Made by a program: the position numbers and the translations under genes
Assembly (NCBI GenBank): GCA_900163555.1
Contig: FUHX01000009.1
Span: 1-64,000 of the forward strand
Origin: Actinomycetales bacterium JB111
GTDB lineage: Bacteria > Actinomycetota > Actinomycetes > Actinomycetales > Actinomycetaceae
DNA: 64,000 nt
Direction: 5' to 3'
Notes under the pieces: generated by a model
Seen by the model: only the letters and a program-made list of their open reading frames with translations
Told to the model about the DNA's origin: nothing
The model's database searches: none
Part shown: in pieces, positions 25,622-34,596 of the stretch
Layout: each line of letters begins with the position of its first letter
Numbering within the stretch: position 1 is the first letter of the stretch

Positions 25622-26416
25622 CTAGTCGTCCGTCTCGTCCGGGAGCGAGATGCCCGTGCGGGCCACCGTCTCGCTCACGTGGTTCGTCAGTGCGTCGGTG
25701 ATCTGTTCCATGGCGGTCGTGATGGCGGTCCTGCCGGAGGCGCCGGCCGGGACCGAGATCTCCAGCGGCTCGCCGAAGGCCACGACGGGCCGGGCGAAGG
25801 GTCGGGTCACGTGGCCGGTGGGCTGGCCGCTCGTGCGGGTGCCGAGGATCGCCGCCGGGATCACGGGGGCGCCGGTCTGCACGGCCAGCCAGGCCACGCC
25901 GGCGTGCACCTGGCCGACGTCGCCCTTGCCGCGGCTCCCCTCCGGGAAGATGCCGACCAGCCGGCCCTCGGACAGGAACTGCTTGGCGGTCTGGAGGGCG
26001 TTGCGCCCGGCCTTGCGGTCGACCGGGATCTGCCCGGCGAGGGTCATGAGGAACCCGAGCGGCGAGTCCCAGAACTCCTGTTTGATGATGATGTGCGAGC
26101 TGCGCGGGATGACCCCGTGCAGGAGCGGGCCGTCGACGATGCCGACGTGGTTCGACGCCACGATCCCCGGGCCGGTCTGCGGGACGTTGTCCGCCCCGAG
26201 GACCTTCGCCCGCCAGTAGCCGTACGCGAGCGCGTACCCGACCCGCCGGGACCACACGGGACCCCAGCGGTAGATGTCGTCGGCCTTGGTGGTCTGGCCG
26301 CGGGTGCGGCCCGAGCCGCCCGCACGGCGGTCGGACCGGCGGTCGGACCGGTGGGCGGGCCGGTGATCGGGGCCGGCACCCGGGGTGCCGGCTGTGTCGT
26401 CCGTCTGCCGAGTCAT
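25622..26416 (-). CDS. 1-acyl-sn-glycerol-3-phosphate acyltransferase (PlsC family)
   Basis: 264 residues. Acyltransferase block I NHVGIVDGPLL supplies the catalytic HxxxxD, and block III FPEGSRGKGD binds the phosphate. It converts lysophosphatidic to phosphatidic acid at the membrane. The N-terminal 50 residues are Arg/Gly-rich and low complexity. The ATG overlaps the stop of cmk (ATGA). PlsC between cmk and der is the usual actinobacterial order. Confidence 0.9.
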   Translation of the reverse strand: MTRQTDDTAGTPGAGPDHRPAHRSDRRSDRRAGGSGRTRGQTTKADDIYRWGPVWSRRVGYALAYGYWRAKVLGADNVPQTGPGIVASNHVGIVDGPLLHGVIPRSSHIIIKQEFWDSPLGFLMTLAGQIPVDRKAGRNALQTAKQFLSEGRLVGIFPEGSRGKGDVGQVHAGVAWLAVQTGAPVIPAAILGTRTSGQPTGHVTRPFARPVVAFGEPLEISVPAGASGRTAITTAMEQITDALTNHVSETVARTGISLPDETDD

Positions 26417-27192
26417 CGTCGTCCCTTCGCGTCGTCGATCAGGCCGAGAACGGCGGCCACCACCTCGTCGAGCGTGAGGTCGGAGGTGTCGAGCGTCGTC
26501 ACGCCGTCGGCCGCCACGGTGAAGCTCGTCGTGGCCGAGTCGGCCTTGTCCCGGCCGAGCACCTCCGCGCGGGTGGCGGCGAGCGCGGCGGCGTCCGAGC
26601 TGCCGCGGACCTCCTTCGCACGCCGGGCGAGCCGCGCCTCCTCGCTCGCGGTCAGCAGGAGCCTCAGGTCGGCGTCGGTGGCGATGACGGTCGTGACGTC
26701 CCGCCCCTCCGTCACCACTCCCCTGCCGTCGGAGACCGAGTCCTGCCCGGGCGTGGACTCGTCGACGACGATGCGGCGCTGGCGCTCACCGAGGTCGGCC
26801 CGCACGGCCAGGTTCGAGGCCACCGCAGCCACCCGGCGGGTGAGCTCGGGCGCGCGGATCGCCTCGGAGACGTCGTCCTCGTCCACGAGCACCCGCGGGC
26901 GCTCCGGGTCGAGGACCATCGTCAGGGGCATCTCGCGCACGCGCGCGGCGACCGCGTCGGCGTCGGGGCTCTCCAGGTCGAGGCCGCCGGTCAGGCACCA
27001 GTGGGTGGCCGCCCGGTACATCGCGCCGGTGTCCAGGTAGGCGAGCGACCGCTCGGCCGCCACCCGCCTGGAGACGGTCGACTTCCCGGACCCGGCGGGT
27101 CCGTCGAGCGCCACGACGACGCCCGGGCCCCGCGGGGGCAGGTCCGGCCAGCGCACGACCGGGTCGGTCACAGGTTCGATCGGGCCGCTCAT
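26413..27192 (-). CDS. cmk: Cytidylate kinase
   Basis: 259 residues. P-loop GPAGSGKSTVSRR, YLDTGAMYRA, and GRDVTTVIATDADL are all standard for CMP/dCMP kinase, which makes CDP and dCDP for nucleic acid and phospholipid synthesis. A 28-residue N-terminal extension precedes the P-loop. The ATG at 27192 overlaps the stop of tyrA (ATGA). Confidence 0.95.
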   Translation of the reverse strand: MSGPIEPVTDPVVRWPDLPPRGPGVVVALDGPAGSGKSTVSRRVAAERSLAYLDTGAMYRAATHWCLTGGLDLESPDADAVAARVREMPLTMVLDPERPRVLVDEDDVSEAIRAPELTRRVAAVASNLAVRADLGERQRRIVVDESTPGQDSVSDGRGVVTEGRDVTTVIATDADLRLLLTASEEARLARRAKEVRGSSDAAALAATRAEVLGRDKADSATTSFTVAADGVTTLDTSDLTLDEVVAAVLGLIDDAKGRR

Positions 27193-28322
27193 CGGGCCAC
27201 CACCCTCCAGCCACGGCGGTCGAGCTCGGCCTCCAGGCCGGCCGCCGCCTGAGGCACCACGGACAGGCGGACGAGTCCCACCCGCTGCCCGGCCGAGTGC
27301 TCGATGCCCAGGTCCTCGATGTTGACGCCGGCCTCCCCGACCTCGCCGAACAGCCGCCCGAGCGCGCCCGGGTTGTCCGGGACGAGAACCGTGACCTCGG
27401 TGTACCGGCCGGGTGCCCCGCCGTGCTTGCCGGGGATGCGGGCCGCGCCCTCGTTGCCGGAGCGGATGACCCGGTCCAGCGGCCCGATGGCGCCCTGTGC
27501 GAGCGGGTCGGCGAGCCCCTGCTCGATCGCGCCGAGGACGTGGTCGAGCGACTCGCGCACCGCCACGAGCTCGTCGCGCAGCGCAGCGGCGTTGCCCGTG
27601 AGGATCGCGGTCCACAGCCGCGAGTCCGCGGCGGCGATCCGGGTCGTGTCGCGCAGCCCCTGGCCGGCGAGGTCCAGCGCCGTCTCGTCGGCGTCGTTGA
27701 GCCGGGAGGCGAGGACCGAGGAGAGGACCTGCGGGAGGTGGGAGACCACGGCCACGGCGCGGTCGTGCTCGGCGGCGCCCATCTGCACGACGAACGATCC
27801 GACGTCGGAGGCGAGCGAGCGGGCGGCGGCGACGGCCGCCGGTGAGGAGGACTCGGTCGGGACGACCACCCAGGGCCGCCCGGCGAACAGGTCGGCGTCG
27901 GCGCCGGAGGCCCCGGAGCGCTCGCGCCCGGCCATGGGGTGCGAGCCGACGTAGCGTGCGGCGTCGTCGGGCGACGCGCCCTCGAGGACCTCGGCGGCGA
28001 TGACGGCCTTGACCGAGGCGATGTCGGTGACGACGGCGCCCGGATGGGCGGCGAGCTCGGTGCGCACGACGGACGCGGCGACGTCGGGCGGGGTGGACAC
28101 GACGACCAGGGCGGGCTCCGGCACGTCCGCGGCCGGGTCCGGGATCGTGCCGGCGCCGAGGTCGCGGGCGAGCGCAAGGGAGACCGGCGAGGTGTCGGCG
28201 AGCTGGACGTCGACGCCCGCGGCGCGCAGGGCGAGCCCGAGGCTCGCGCCGAGCAGGCCGGAGCCGACGATCCGGACCGGGGACGCGGTGGCCGCGGTCG
28301 GTCGGGGAAGGTCGGCAGTCAC
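27189..28322 (-). CDS. tyrA: Prephenate dehydrogenase
   Basis: 377 residues. The NAD motif VGSGLLGASLG opens the protein. SHPMAGRERSG holds the active-site His. A C-terminal ACT domain (about 300-375, VLVPDNPGALGRLFGEVGEA) suggests feedback control by tyrosine. It makes 4-hydroxyphenylpyruvate for tyrosine. GTG 28322 has a TAGCCT -10 hexamer 6 nt upstream, so the operon tyrA-cmk-plsC-der appears to begin with a leaderless message. Confidence 0.93.
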   Translation of the reverse strand: MTADLPRPTAATASPVRIVGSGLLGASLGLALRAAGVDVQLADTSPVSLALARDLGAGTIPDPAADVPEPALVVVSTPPDVAASVVRTELAAHPGAVVTDIASVKAVIAAEVLEGASPDDAARYVGSHPMAGRERSGASGADADLFAGRPWVVVPTESSSPAAVAAARSLASDVGSFVVQMGAAEHDRAVAVVSHLPQVLSSVLASRLNDADETALDLAGQGLRDTTRIAAADSRLWTAILTGNAAALRDELVAVRESLDHVLGAIEQGLADPLAQGAIGPLDRVIRSGNEGAARIPGKHGGAPGRYTEVTVLVPDNPGALGRLFGEVGEAGVNIEDLGIEHSAGQRVGLVRLSVVPQAAAGLEAELDRRGWRVVAR

Positions 28323-28328
28323 CGGTCA

Positions 28329-28334
28329 AGGCTA
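28329..28334 (-). promoter_or_regulatory. -10 hexamer of a leaderless promoter (tyrA operon)
   Basis: TAGCCT on the minus strand ends 6 nt before GTG 28322. Confidence 0.5.
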
Positions 28335-28397
28335 GCCCAGGTCCCTCGCGCTCCCGCGCGCCCCGCCGCGCTCCCCCGGCCCCGTCCCCGCGTTCCC

Positions 28398-28479
28398 TTC
28401 CCCGCGAGGTCGGAACGCAGGGCGTCACGTAGGAACTGGGAGTTCCGACCTCGGGGGTTCCGTTCCGACCTCGCGGGAA
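28398..28479. repeat. GAGGTMGGAAC palindromic repeat, copy 1
   Basis: Outer arms at 28398-28417 and 28461-28479 match over 19 bases with one inserted C. An inner hairpin GGAACT-GGG-AGTTCC sits at 28432-28446. GAGGTCGGAAC occurs three times, once direct and twice inverted. It lies between divergent tyrA and the penicillin-acylase gene, so it is not a terminator of either. Related to 34597-34663. The rest of this 373-bp gap holds the tyrA promoter and the palindrome at 28522. Confidence 0.65.
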
Positions 28480-28521
28480 GAGGCGGAAGGGACATGGAGG
28501 GAGGCCGTGCACACAATCCGT

Positions 28522-28543
28522 GCGTTAGCCGGACGGCTAACGC
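28522..28543. promoter_or_regulatory. Palindrome upstream of the penicillin-acylase-family gene
   Basis: Perfect 10-bp arms GCGTTAGCCG and CGGCTAACGC around GA, 153 bp before ATG 28696. The size and symmetry suit a TetR-type operator; no regulator gene is adjacent. Confidence 0.45.
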
Positions 28544-28695
28544 GCCGTTCGCCTCACGGCGGCTCAACTCTGCCCGCGCGAGATGCGCGTGGCCTGGTTC
28601 ACTCGTCGGGACGGCGGGACGCGAACCCGCCCTCCGCGCCGCCCCTCGCAGGGCTGGTCCGCGACCGAAGGTGCTCGACGATCGAAGGAGATCCG

Positions 28696-31068
28696 ATGAC
28701 TCCGAGCGACCCCACCACGCCCGCGACCGAGGAGTTCGACCTTCCCGGTCTCACGCAGCCGGCGGAGATCCTCATCGATACCTGGGGGATCCCGCACATC
28801 TACGGGTCCTCCACGTACGACGTCTTCCGGGCGCAGGGGTTCAACGCCGCACGCGACCGCCTCTGGCAGATCGACTTCTGGCGCCGCCGCGGCCTCGGCC
28901 GGCTCGCCGAGGTCTTCGGGCCGGAGCACGTCGAGCGCGACCGGGCGGCCCGGCTGTTCCTCTTCCGCGGCGACATGCACGCCGAGTGGCTGGCCTACGG
29001 CTCCGACACCAAGCGGGCGACGGCCGCGTTCGTCGACGGCATCAACGCCTTCGTCCGGCTCACCGGGCAGCGGCCCGAGCTGCTGCCCACCGAGTTCGCC
29101 GAGCTCGGGTACCGGCCCGCGATCTGGGACCTGGAGGACGTCGCCCGGATCCGCAGCCACGGCCTGTTCTACAACCTGCGCGAGGAGGTCGCTCGCGCCC
29201 TGACGATCCGCGACTTCGGCCCGGACATCGAGGAGCTGCGCCGCACGCGCGAGCCGTACCAGCCGATCCAGGTCCCCGAGGGCCTGGACGTGAGCCGGAT
29301 CCCCGACGACGTCCTGCACGTCTACAACCTCGCCACCTCGGCGCCCGCGTTCGGTCCGGCCGACCCGCACCTTCCCCAGGGCGACGTGCTTCCCGAGGGC
29401 TCGAACAACTGGGTGCTCGCCGGGCGCCGCACGGCCTCCGGCCGACCGATCCTCGCGAACGACCCGCACCGGGCGGCCGCCGCGCTCCCGGGGCTGCGCT
29501 ACCTCTCCCACCTGTCCGCACCGGGCTTCGACGTCATCGGCGGGGGCGAGCCGGCGCTGCCGGGCATCAGCATCGGTCACAACGGCCGCATCGCGTTCGG
29601 CCTGACGATCTTCGCGATCGACCAGGAGGACCTCTACGTCTACGACCTCAACCCCGACGATCCGACCCAGTACCGCTACCAGGACGGCTGGGAGTCGATG
29701 ACGACGGTTCGCGACACGGTCGCCGTCGCGGGCGGGGAGGACGTCGACGTCGAGCTCGTATTCACCCGCCACGGGCCGGTCATCCATTCCGACCCGACGA
29801 CGCACACGGCCTTCGCCGTGCGGGCCGCCTGGCTGCAGCCCGGGATGGCCCCGTACCTCGGCAGCATGGACTACATGCGCGCCGGCGACTGGGACGAGTT
29901 TCTCGCCGCCATGAACCGCTGGGGCGCTCCCCCGGAGAACCAGGTCTTCGCCGATCCGCAGGGCAACATCGGGTGGAAGACCGGCGGCCTGACGCCCCGG
30001 CGCGTCGGCTGGGACGGCACCCTCCCGGTGCCCGGCGACGGGCGCTACGAGTGGTCCGGCTTCTACGACATGGACGAGCTCCCGGGTGTGGCCAACCCCG
30101 ACGCCGGGTTCGTCGCCACGGCGAACGAGATGAACCTGCCCGACGACTTCCCCGCCGACCGGCACATCACCTACGACTGGTACGCGCCCTACCGCAAGCA
30201 CCGCATCGACGGCCTGCTCGAGAGGACCACCGACGCCACGGTCGAGTCGATGGCCCGCATGCAGTCCGACTACGTGTCGATCCCCGCGAAGCGGATCCTC
30301 GCCGCGGTCGCCGCGCTCGGCCTCGACGACGTCGAGACGGTCCCCGAGCTGGCCGGCCTGCTGGACTGGGACGGCGAGCTCGCGGCCGACTCCCGCCAGG
30401 CCCTCGTCTTCGAGATCTGGTACCGGCGCCACCTGCGGCCCGCGGTCCTGGCCCGGGCGGTCGCGCAGGTCACCGGCGCGGATCCCGCCGGCGAGGACAC
30501 GGCCCACGTCCTCGGGAAGATCGCGAACGCCGAGGACCTCCTGGCGGACGCGCGGATCGACATCGCGCTGCTCGAGAACCCCGGGGACCGCCTCGGTCCC
30601 GACCCGGCCGGGTTCATGGCCGACACGGTGCGCTCGACCCTCGCCTCCGCCGTCGAGGACGTCCGCGAGCTCGTCGGGGACGACGAGGCCGCCTGGACGT
30701 GGGGCACGCTCCACGGCGCGGTCGCCAACCACCCGCTCAAGCAGCGGATGACCGGGGTGGACCCGGGCCTCCTGGCCTGCGGCCCCCACCCGCGCGGCGG
30801 CAGCGGCGACACGGTCGGCAACACGGCCTACGGGCCGAACTTCCTGCAGTCCGCGGGCTCGACGTTCCGCATCGCGATCGACGTCGGCGAGTGGGACTCC
30901 TCCCTCGCCATGAACGCCCCGGGCCAGTCCGGCAACCTCGACGACCCGCACTACGCCGACCTGTTCGAGCTCTGGGCGACCGAGCAGTCCTTCCCCCTGC
31001 TCTACAGCCGGGACCGCGTCGAGGCGGCCACCGAGCGCCGCATCCGGCTCGTGCCGCCGCGCGACTGA
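28696..31068 (+). CDS. Penicillin-acylase-family N-terminal-nucleophile hydrolase
   Basis: 790 residues. The chain is expected to self-cleave before S236 in EGSNNWVLAG, making an alpha chain of about 235 residues and a beta chain starting with the serine nucleophile. LANDPHR and GHNGRIAFGLT further on are family motifs. Such enzymes cleave amides: penicillin, cephalosporin or acyl-homoserine lactone side chains; the substrate here is unknown. There is no signal peptide, unlike most periplasmic members, so it may act in the cytosol. GAAGGAG lies 5 nt before ATG 28696. A polysaccharide deacetylase gene follows after 101 bp. Confidence 0.85.
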   Translation: MTPSDPTTPATEEFDLPGLTQPAEILIDTWGIPHIYGSSTYDVFRAQGFNAARDRLWQIDFWRRRGLGRLAEVFGPEHVERDRAARLFLFRGDMHAEWLAYGSDTKRATAAFVDGINAFVRLTGQRPELLPTEFAELGYRPAIWDLEDVARIRSHGLFYNLREEVARALTIRDFGPDIEELRRTREPYQPIQVPEGLDVSRIPDDVLHVYNLATSAPAFGPADPHLPQGDVLPEGSNNWVLAGRRTASGRPILANDPHRAAAALPGLRYLSHLSAPGFDVIGGGEPALPGISIGHNGRIAFGLTIFAIDQEDLYVYDLNPDDPTQYRYQDGWESMTTVRDTVAVAGGEDVDVELVFTRHGPVIHSDPTTHTAFAVRAAWLQPGMAPYLGSMDYMRAGDWDEFLAAMNRWGAPPENQVFADPQGNIGWKTGGLTPRRVGWDGTLPVPGDGRYEWSGFYDMDELPGVANPDAGFVATANEMNLPDDFPADRHITYDWYAPYRKHRIDGLLERTTDATVESMARMQSDYVSIPAKRILAAVAALGLDDVETVPELAGLLDWDGELAADSRQALVFEIWYRRHLRPAVLARAVAQVTGADPAGEDTAHVLGKIANAEDLLADARIDIALLENPGDRLGPDPAGFMADTVRSTLASAVEDVRELVGDDEAAWTWGTLHGAVANHPLKQRMTGVDPGLLACGPHPRGGSGDTVGNTAYGPNFLQSAGSTFRIAIDVGEWDSSLAMNAPGQSGNLDDPHYADLFELWATEQSFPLLYSRDRVEAATERRIRLVPPRD

Positions 31069-31088
31069 CCGACAGTCCGAACCGACCG

Positions 31089-31137
31089 CCCGACCCGACC
31101 CGACCCGACCCGACCAGATCCGACCCGACCAGATCCG
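31089..31137. repeat. CGACC pentamer array
   Basis: About five CCGAC units, then two copies of the 15-mer CGACCCGACCAGATC at 31106 and 31121. It lies in the gap between the acylase and the deacetylase genes and looks like slippage. Confidence 0.7.
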
Positions 31138-31169
31138 TCACCATCCCCGACGAAGAGGAATGAGAACCC

Positions 31170-32108
31170 ATGGGACACCTGCAGCTCCCCGAGGGCAAGA
31201 AGATCGCCGTCAACCTCGGAACCGACTTCGATGCCCAGTCGCTCTGGCTGGGCGGCTTCAACCGCCCCAGCCCGTCGTTCATGTCCCGCGGCGAGTACGG
31301 CGCCGAGGTGGGCGTCCCCCGCCTCCTCGAGCTCTACTCCCGCTACGACATCACGTCGACCTGGTTCACGCCCGGTCACTCCGTCGACACGTTCTCCGAC
31401 TGGTGCAAGAAGATCCAGGACGCCGGCCACGAGTTCGGCCACCACGGCTACTACCACGAGGTGCCGCCGGGCATCACGAAGGACACCGAGCGCCGGCTCA
31501 TGGACCTCGCGTTCCAGTCGTTCGACAAGGTCCTCGGCGTCAAGCCCGTCGGCTACCGCTCCCCGTACTGGGACTACAGCGAGAACACCCTCGACCTGGT
31601 GGAGGAGTTCGGCTTCACCTACGACTCCAGCCTCATGGCGCGGGACCTCGTGCCGTACCACCCGCGCCGGTGGCAGGTGAACTGGGAGAAGGGCAACGTG
31701 CCGGGCAAGGCCAGCCACGTCCTCGAGGTGCCGGTCAACTGGTACCTGGACGACTTCCCTGCGCTCGGCTACACCGGCGCGCAGACCGGCATGCAGGACA
31801 CCGAGACGATCCTGCGGCGCTGGACAGACATCTTCGACTACGCCTACGAGAAGGTCGACAACCCGGTGTTCGCCTCCTGCGTCCACCCCCAGATCATCGG
31901 CCAGCCGCACCACATCATGTGGTACGAGCGCCTGATCGAGCACATGGCGGGCAAGGACGGCGTCTGGTTCGCGTCGCTGGAGGACATCGTCGCCACCTGG
32001 GTGCCCGACGACGACGACCGCGCCGCCATGGCCGGCGAGGACGTCCGGGGCACCGAGCCCGCGCCGGAGGACTCCAGCTGGGTGCGGGCCGAGAAGGGTG
32101 TGTTCTGA
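31170..32108 (+). CDS. Polysaccharide deacetylase-family hydrolase (NodB fold)
   Basis: 312 residues. NodB homology is seen in TDFDAQS (catalytic/metal Asp), a TSTWFTPGHS strand, GHHGYYHE (metal histidines) and YRSPYW. Cytosolic by sequence. The closest character is the PuuE/allantoinase-like and imidase-like branch, which hydrolyses cyclic or linear amides rather than chitin; this subdivision is uncertain. Next to the N-terminal-nucleophile acylase it could be part of an amide degradation pathway. ATG 31170 is preferred; AGAGGAA is 13 nt upstream. Confidence 0.75.
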   Translation: MGHLQLPEGKKIAVNLGTDFDAQSLWLGGFNRPSPSFMSRGEYGAEVGVPRLLELYSRYDITSTWFTPGHSVDTFSDWCKKIQDAGHEFGHHGYYHEVPPGITKDTERRLMDLAFQSFDKVLGVKPVGYRSPYWDYSENTLDLVEEFGFTYDSSLMARDLVPYHPRRWQVNWEKGNVPGKASHVLEVPVNWYLDDFPALGYTGAQTGMQDTETILRRWTDIFDYAYEKVDNPVFASCVHPQIIGQPHHIMWYERLIEHMAGKDGVWFASLEDIVATWVPDDDDRAAMAGEDVRGTEPAPEDSSWVRAEKGVF

Positions 32109-32130
32109 CCGGCCCGGACCCGCGTTCCCC

Positions 32131-32148
32131 GCGGCCCTGACGGGCCGC
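32131..32148 (+). terminator. GC hairpin behind the deacetylase
   Basis: GCGGCCC-TGAC-GGGCCGC, 22 bp after the stop of the deacetylase gene. Probable terminator without U-tract. Confidence 0.4.
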
Positions 32149-32152
32149 CACC

Positions 32153-32213
32153 GACCGGCCCGACGACGGGACGGGAGCCGTGCACCACGGCGACCACCGT
32201 CGTCGGGCCGGTC
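32153..32213. terminator. Long inverted repeat before the histidine kinase gene
   Basis: Perfect 17-bp arms GACCGGCCCGACGACGG and complement with a 27-nt loop. It follows the short hairpin at 32131 and could complete termination of the deacetylase transcript or act in the kinase promoter, whose -10 (TAGCAT, 32256-32261) lies 42 bp on. Confidence 0.4.
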
Positions 32214-32299
32214 GTCATCCGCCGAGGTGGCGCGGCCGGTCGGGACGGACCGGCGGTAGCATCACCACAGGATCCGACGACGTGTCTGGAGGTTCCCGC

Positions 32300-33913
32300 G
32301 TGAGCGGTCGGCAGGTCGTGTACTGGGCGGACGGGGCGGGTTCGTCCGCGGTCTTCTCCTCCCTCCTCGAGGTCCTCGACGACCTGCGCGCCGAGCTCGG
32401 CAGCGACCGCGCGATCGCGCTCTACCAGCCCACGGGAACCACGCGCGGGCACTTCGTCCTGTCCGACTCCGTCGGCGGCGACCTCGCCCCGGCGCTCGCC
32501 AACGAGCGGCTGCTCGTCAACCAGCGCATCGACCTGGGCGCGCCGTCGGTCCTCGCGGGGCTCGTGGCCTCGTCCACGCTGCGCGACTTCTCGATCGGGC
32601 TCGCCTCCGCGCTCGCGGTGCCGTGGGTGGACGGCTTCGGCCGGGGTGTCGCGCTCATCGGCATCGACGACACGTCGGCCGCCCGCGGCGCGCGTCTCCC
32701 CGAGGCGAGCCGACGCCTCGTCACCGCGCTCGACCAGTCCCGGCTCAGCGGCACCCTGGCCCTGCAGCACCAGCTCTCCGAGGCCGTCCGGTCGGTGCTC
32801 TCCGAGGGCGTGGCCGGCTCCGGCGCGGGACGGGTCGGCCGCCTCGGCTCGCTCGTCACGACCGCGCGCGAGATCTTCGGGTCCGACACCGCCTACCTCG
32901 CGCTGCCCGAGGAGGGCGACACCGCGAACTACTACTTCGCAGCCATGTCCAACGTGGAGACCCCGCAGTTCCGGCAGCTCCGGATGAGCTTCGGGCAGGG
33001 ACTCGGCGGTCTCGCGCGCCGGGAGGGCCGGGTCGTGCGGTCGCTCAAGTACCGCGACGACGACCGGCTCTTCGACGCGCCCGTGCGCGAGACGGCGGAG
33101 GAGGGCATCCACTCCGCCATGGCCGCGCCCCTCGTGCACGACGGCTCCGTGCGGGGTGTGCTGTACGTCGGCAACCGGCACGCGACCCCGTTCTCGGACA
33201 CCGACGAGCGCATGCTCGAGGAGTTCGCGGACCTCGTCGCGCTGCTCATGGGCGAGCCGGACTACCGGCCCGCCGTGCGCGCGGCGCAGACCGCCCGGCT
33301 GCGCGAGGACTTCGCCCACTCGATCCACGACTCCGTGGTGCGGTCGCTCGTCCACATCGGGTTCACGGCGGAGCAGGCATCCGCGGGGATGCACGCCGAC
33401 GACGCGGCTCGCACGATCTCGGTCATCCGCTCCGCCGCCGAGGACGCCCTGTCGAACCTCCGGGCGGAGCTCGGCGGCCTGACCCTGGACGCGGGGACCG
33501 GCAGCACGCACATCGGCGAGATCGTCGACCAGATCACGGACGTCCCCGTCCGGCCGGGTACCGAACGCACCGTGCGCGTCTCCGCCGACACGGCCGACCG
33601 CACGCTGCCGGCCGGCATCGCCGAGGCGGTCGCCCACATCGGCGCGGAGGCGCTGACGAACGCGGCCCTGCACTCGGGGGCCGCCAACGAGGCGGTGCGG
33701 GTCGATCACACGGAGACGTCCGTGGAGCTCACGATCAGCGACGACGGTCGCGGCTCTCCCGCGCTCCGTCTCGGCCGGGACGAGCTGGGCCCGGCCGGCC
33801 ACTTCGGCCTGCAGTCGATGTACCGCCGCGCGGCGGGCGTCGGCGGGCACCTGGAGATCACGGCCGACGACGCCGGAACGGTCGTCCGCCTGTCCGTCCC
33901 GAGGACGTGGTGA
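32300..33913 (+). CDS. GAF-domain sensor histidine kinase, NarX-like
   Basis: 537 residues, soluble. Residues about 10-150 are an N-terminal input region, about 165-320 a GAF domain (SDTAYLALPEEGDTANYYF, GLGGLARREGRVVRS, APLVHDGSVRGVLYVGNRH). A HisKA_3-type dimerisation helix carries the likely phosphoryl acceptor H343 in SIHDSVVRSL. The ATPase domain ends the chain with NAALHSG, DDGRG and GHFGLQSM. No membrane segment, so it senses a cytosolic signal. GTG 32300 is set by TGGAGG 7 nt upstream. The stop overlaps the response regulator start. Confidence 0.85.
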   Translation: MSGRQVVYWADGAGSSAVFSSLLEVLDDLRAELGSDRAIALYQPTGTTRGHFVLSDSVGGDLAPALANERLLVNQRIDLGAPSVLAGLVASSTLRDFSIGLASALAVPWVDGFGRGVALIGIDDTSAARGARLPEASRRLVTALDQSRLSGTLALQHQLSEAVRSVLSEGVAGSGAGRVGRLGSLVTTAREIFGSDTAYLALPEEGDTANYYFAAMSNVETPQFRQLRMSFGQGLGGLARREGRVVRSLKYRDDDRLFDAPVRETAEEGIHSAMAAPLVHDGSVRGVLYVGNRHATPFSDTDERMLEEFADLVALLMGEPDYRPAVRAAQTARLREDFAHSIHDSVVRSLVHIGFTAEQASAGMHADDAARTISVIRSAAEDALSNLRAELGGLTLDAGTGSTHIGEIVDQITDVPVRPGTERTVRVSADTADRTLPAGIAEAVAHIGAEALTNAALHSGAANEAVRVDHTETSVELTISDDGRGSPALRLGRDELGPAGHFGLQSMYRRAAGVGGHLEITADDAGTVVRLSVPRTW

Positions 33914-34554
33914 GCGCCGTGGAGGGGGACGCACCGATCAGGTTCTGCGTCATCGACGATCACGACATCGTCCTTCTCGGCCTGGAGGCGATGGCGGAGC
34001 GGGAGCCCGACCTCGTCTTCGCCGGGGGCGCCGCGACCGTCGAGGAGGGCCGACGCCTCGTTGCGCGCGAGCGGCCGGACGTCCTCCTGCTCGACCTGCG
34101 CCTGGACGGGCGCAACAGCTTCGACCTGTGCCGCGAGGTGCGCGCCGACTACCCCGAGATCGCGATCGTCATGTTCACCGCGTTCGGGAACGAGGAGTTG
34201 CTGGCCACCGCGATCAAGGCCGGCGCGACCGGGTACGCGCTCAAGGACGCCAGCACGGCGGGACTGCCGGAGATCCTCCGGGCCGTCAGGCGGGACGGCG
34301 CCTACTTCGACCCTCGGATCGCGAACGCCGCGCTCATGGCGGGCATGGGCAGCTCCGGCCCCACCGTGCTCTCGGAGCGCGAGCTGACCATCGTGAAGCT
34401 CGTCGCGGAGGGCGCGGACAACCACGAGATCGCCGAGCAGGTGCACGTGAGCACGCACATGGTGAAGTTCCACGTCGGCACGCTGCTGCGCAGGTACGGC
34501 GCGCGGACCCGCACCGAGCTCGTCCGCGTGCTCATGGAACGCCACCTCATCTGA
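33910..34554 (+). CDS. NarL/FixJ-family response regulator
   Basis: 214 residues. The receiver has the acidic pair in VIDDHD, phospho-acceptor D62 in LLLDLRLDG, and the lysine in GYALKDAS. The C-terminal LuxR helix-turn-helix is LSERELTIVKLVAEGADN then HEIAEQVHVSTHMVKFHV. It is the partner of the GAF kinase: GTG 33910 overlaps the kinase stop (GTGA). Targets are unknown. The long palindromic repeat lies 43 bp downstream. Confidence 0.9.
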   Translation: MSAVEGDAPIRFCVIDDHDIVLLGLEAMAEREPDLVFAGGAATVEEGRRLVARERPDVLLLDLRLDGRNSFDLCREVRADYPEIAIVMFTAFGNEELLATAIKAGATGYALKDASTAGLPEILRAVRRDGAYFDPRIANAALMAGMGSSGPTVLSERELTIVKLVAEGADNHEIAEQVHVSTHMVKFHVGTLLRRYGARTRTELVRVLMERHLI

Positions 34555-34596
34555 GCCGACCCCCAGTGCGCCAACCCTCAGCCCTCCCCCACCAGT

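Noticed and set aside
23948-27040. A 1030-codon open frame on the plus strand opposite der, plsC and cmk
   Set aside because: It runs antisense to three well-supported genes, its product is Arg/Gly/Asp-rich without domains, and it exists because of third-position GC bias.
27939-31163. A 1074-codon open frame overlapping tyrA and the acylase gene
   Set aside because: It is the shifted frame of the acylase gene; the other frame has the complete Ntn-hydrolase motifs.
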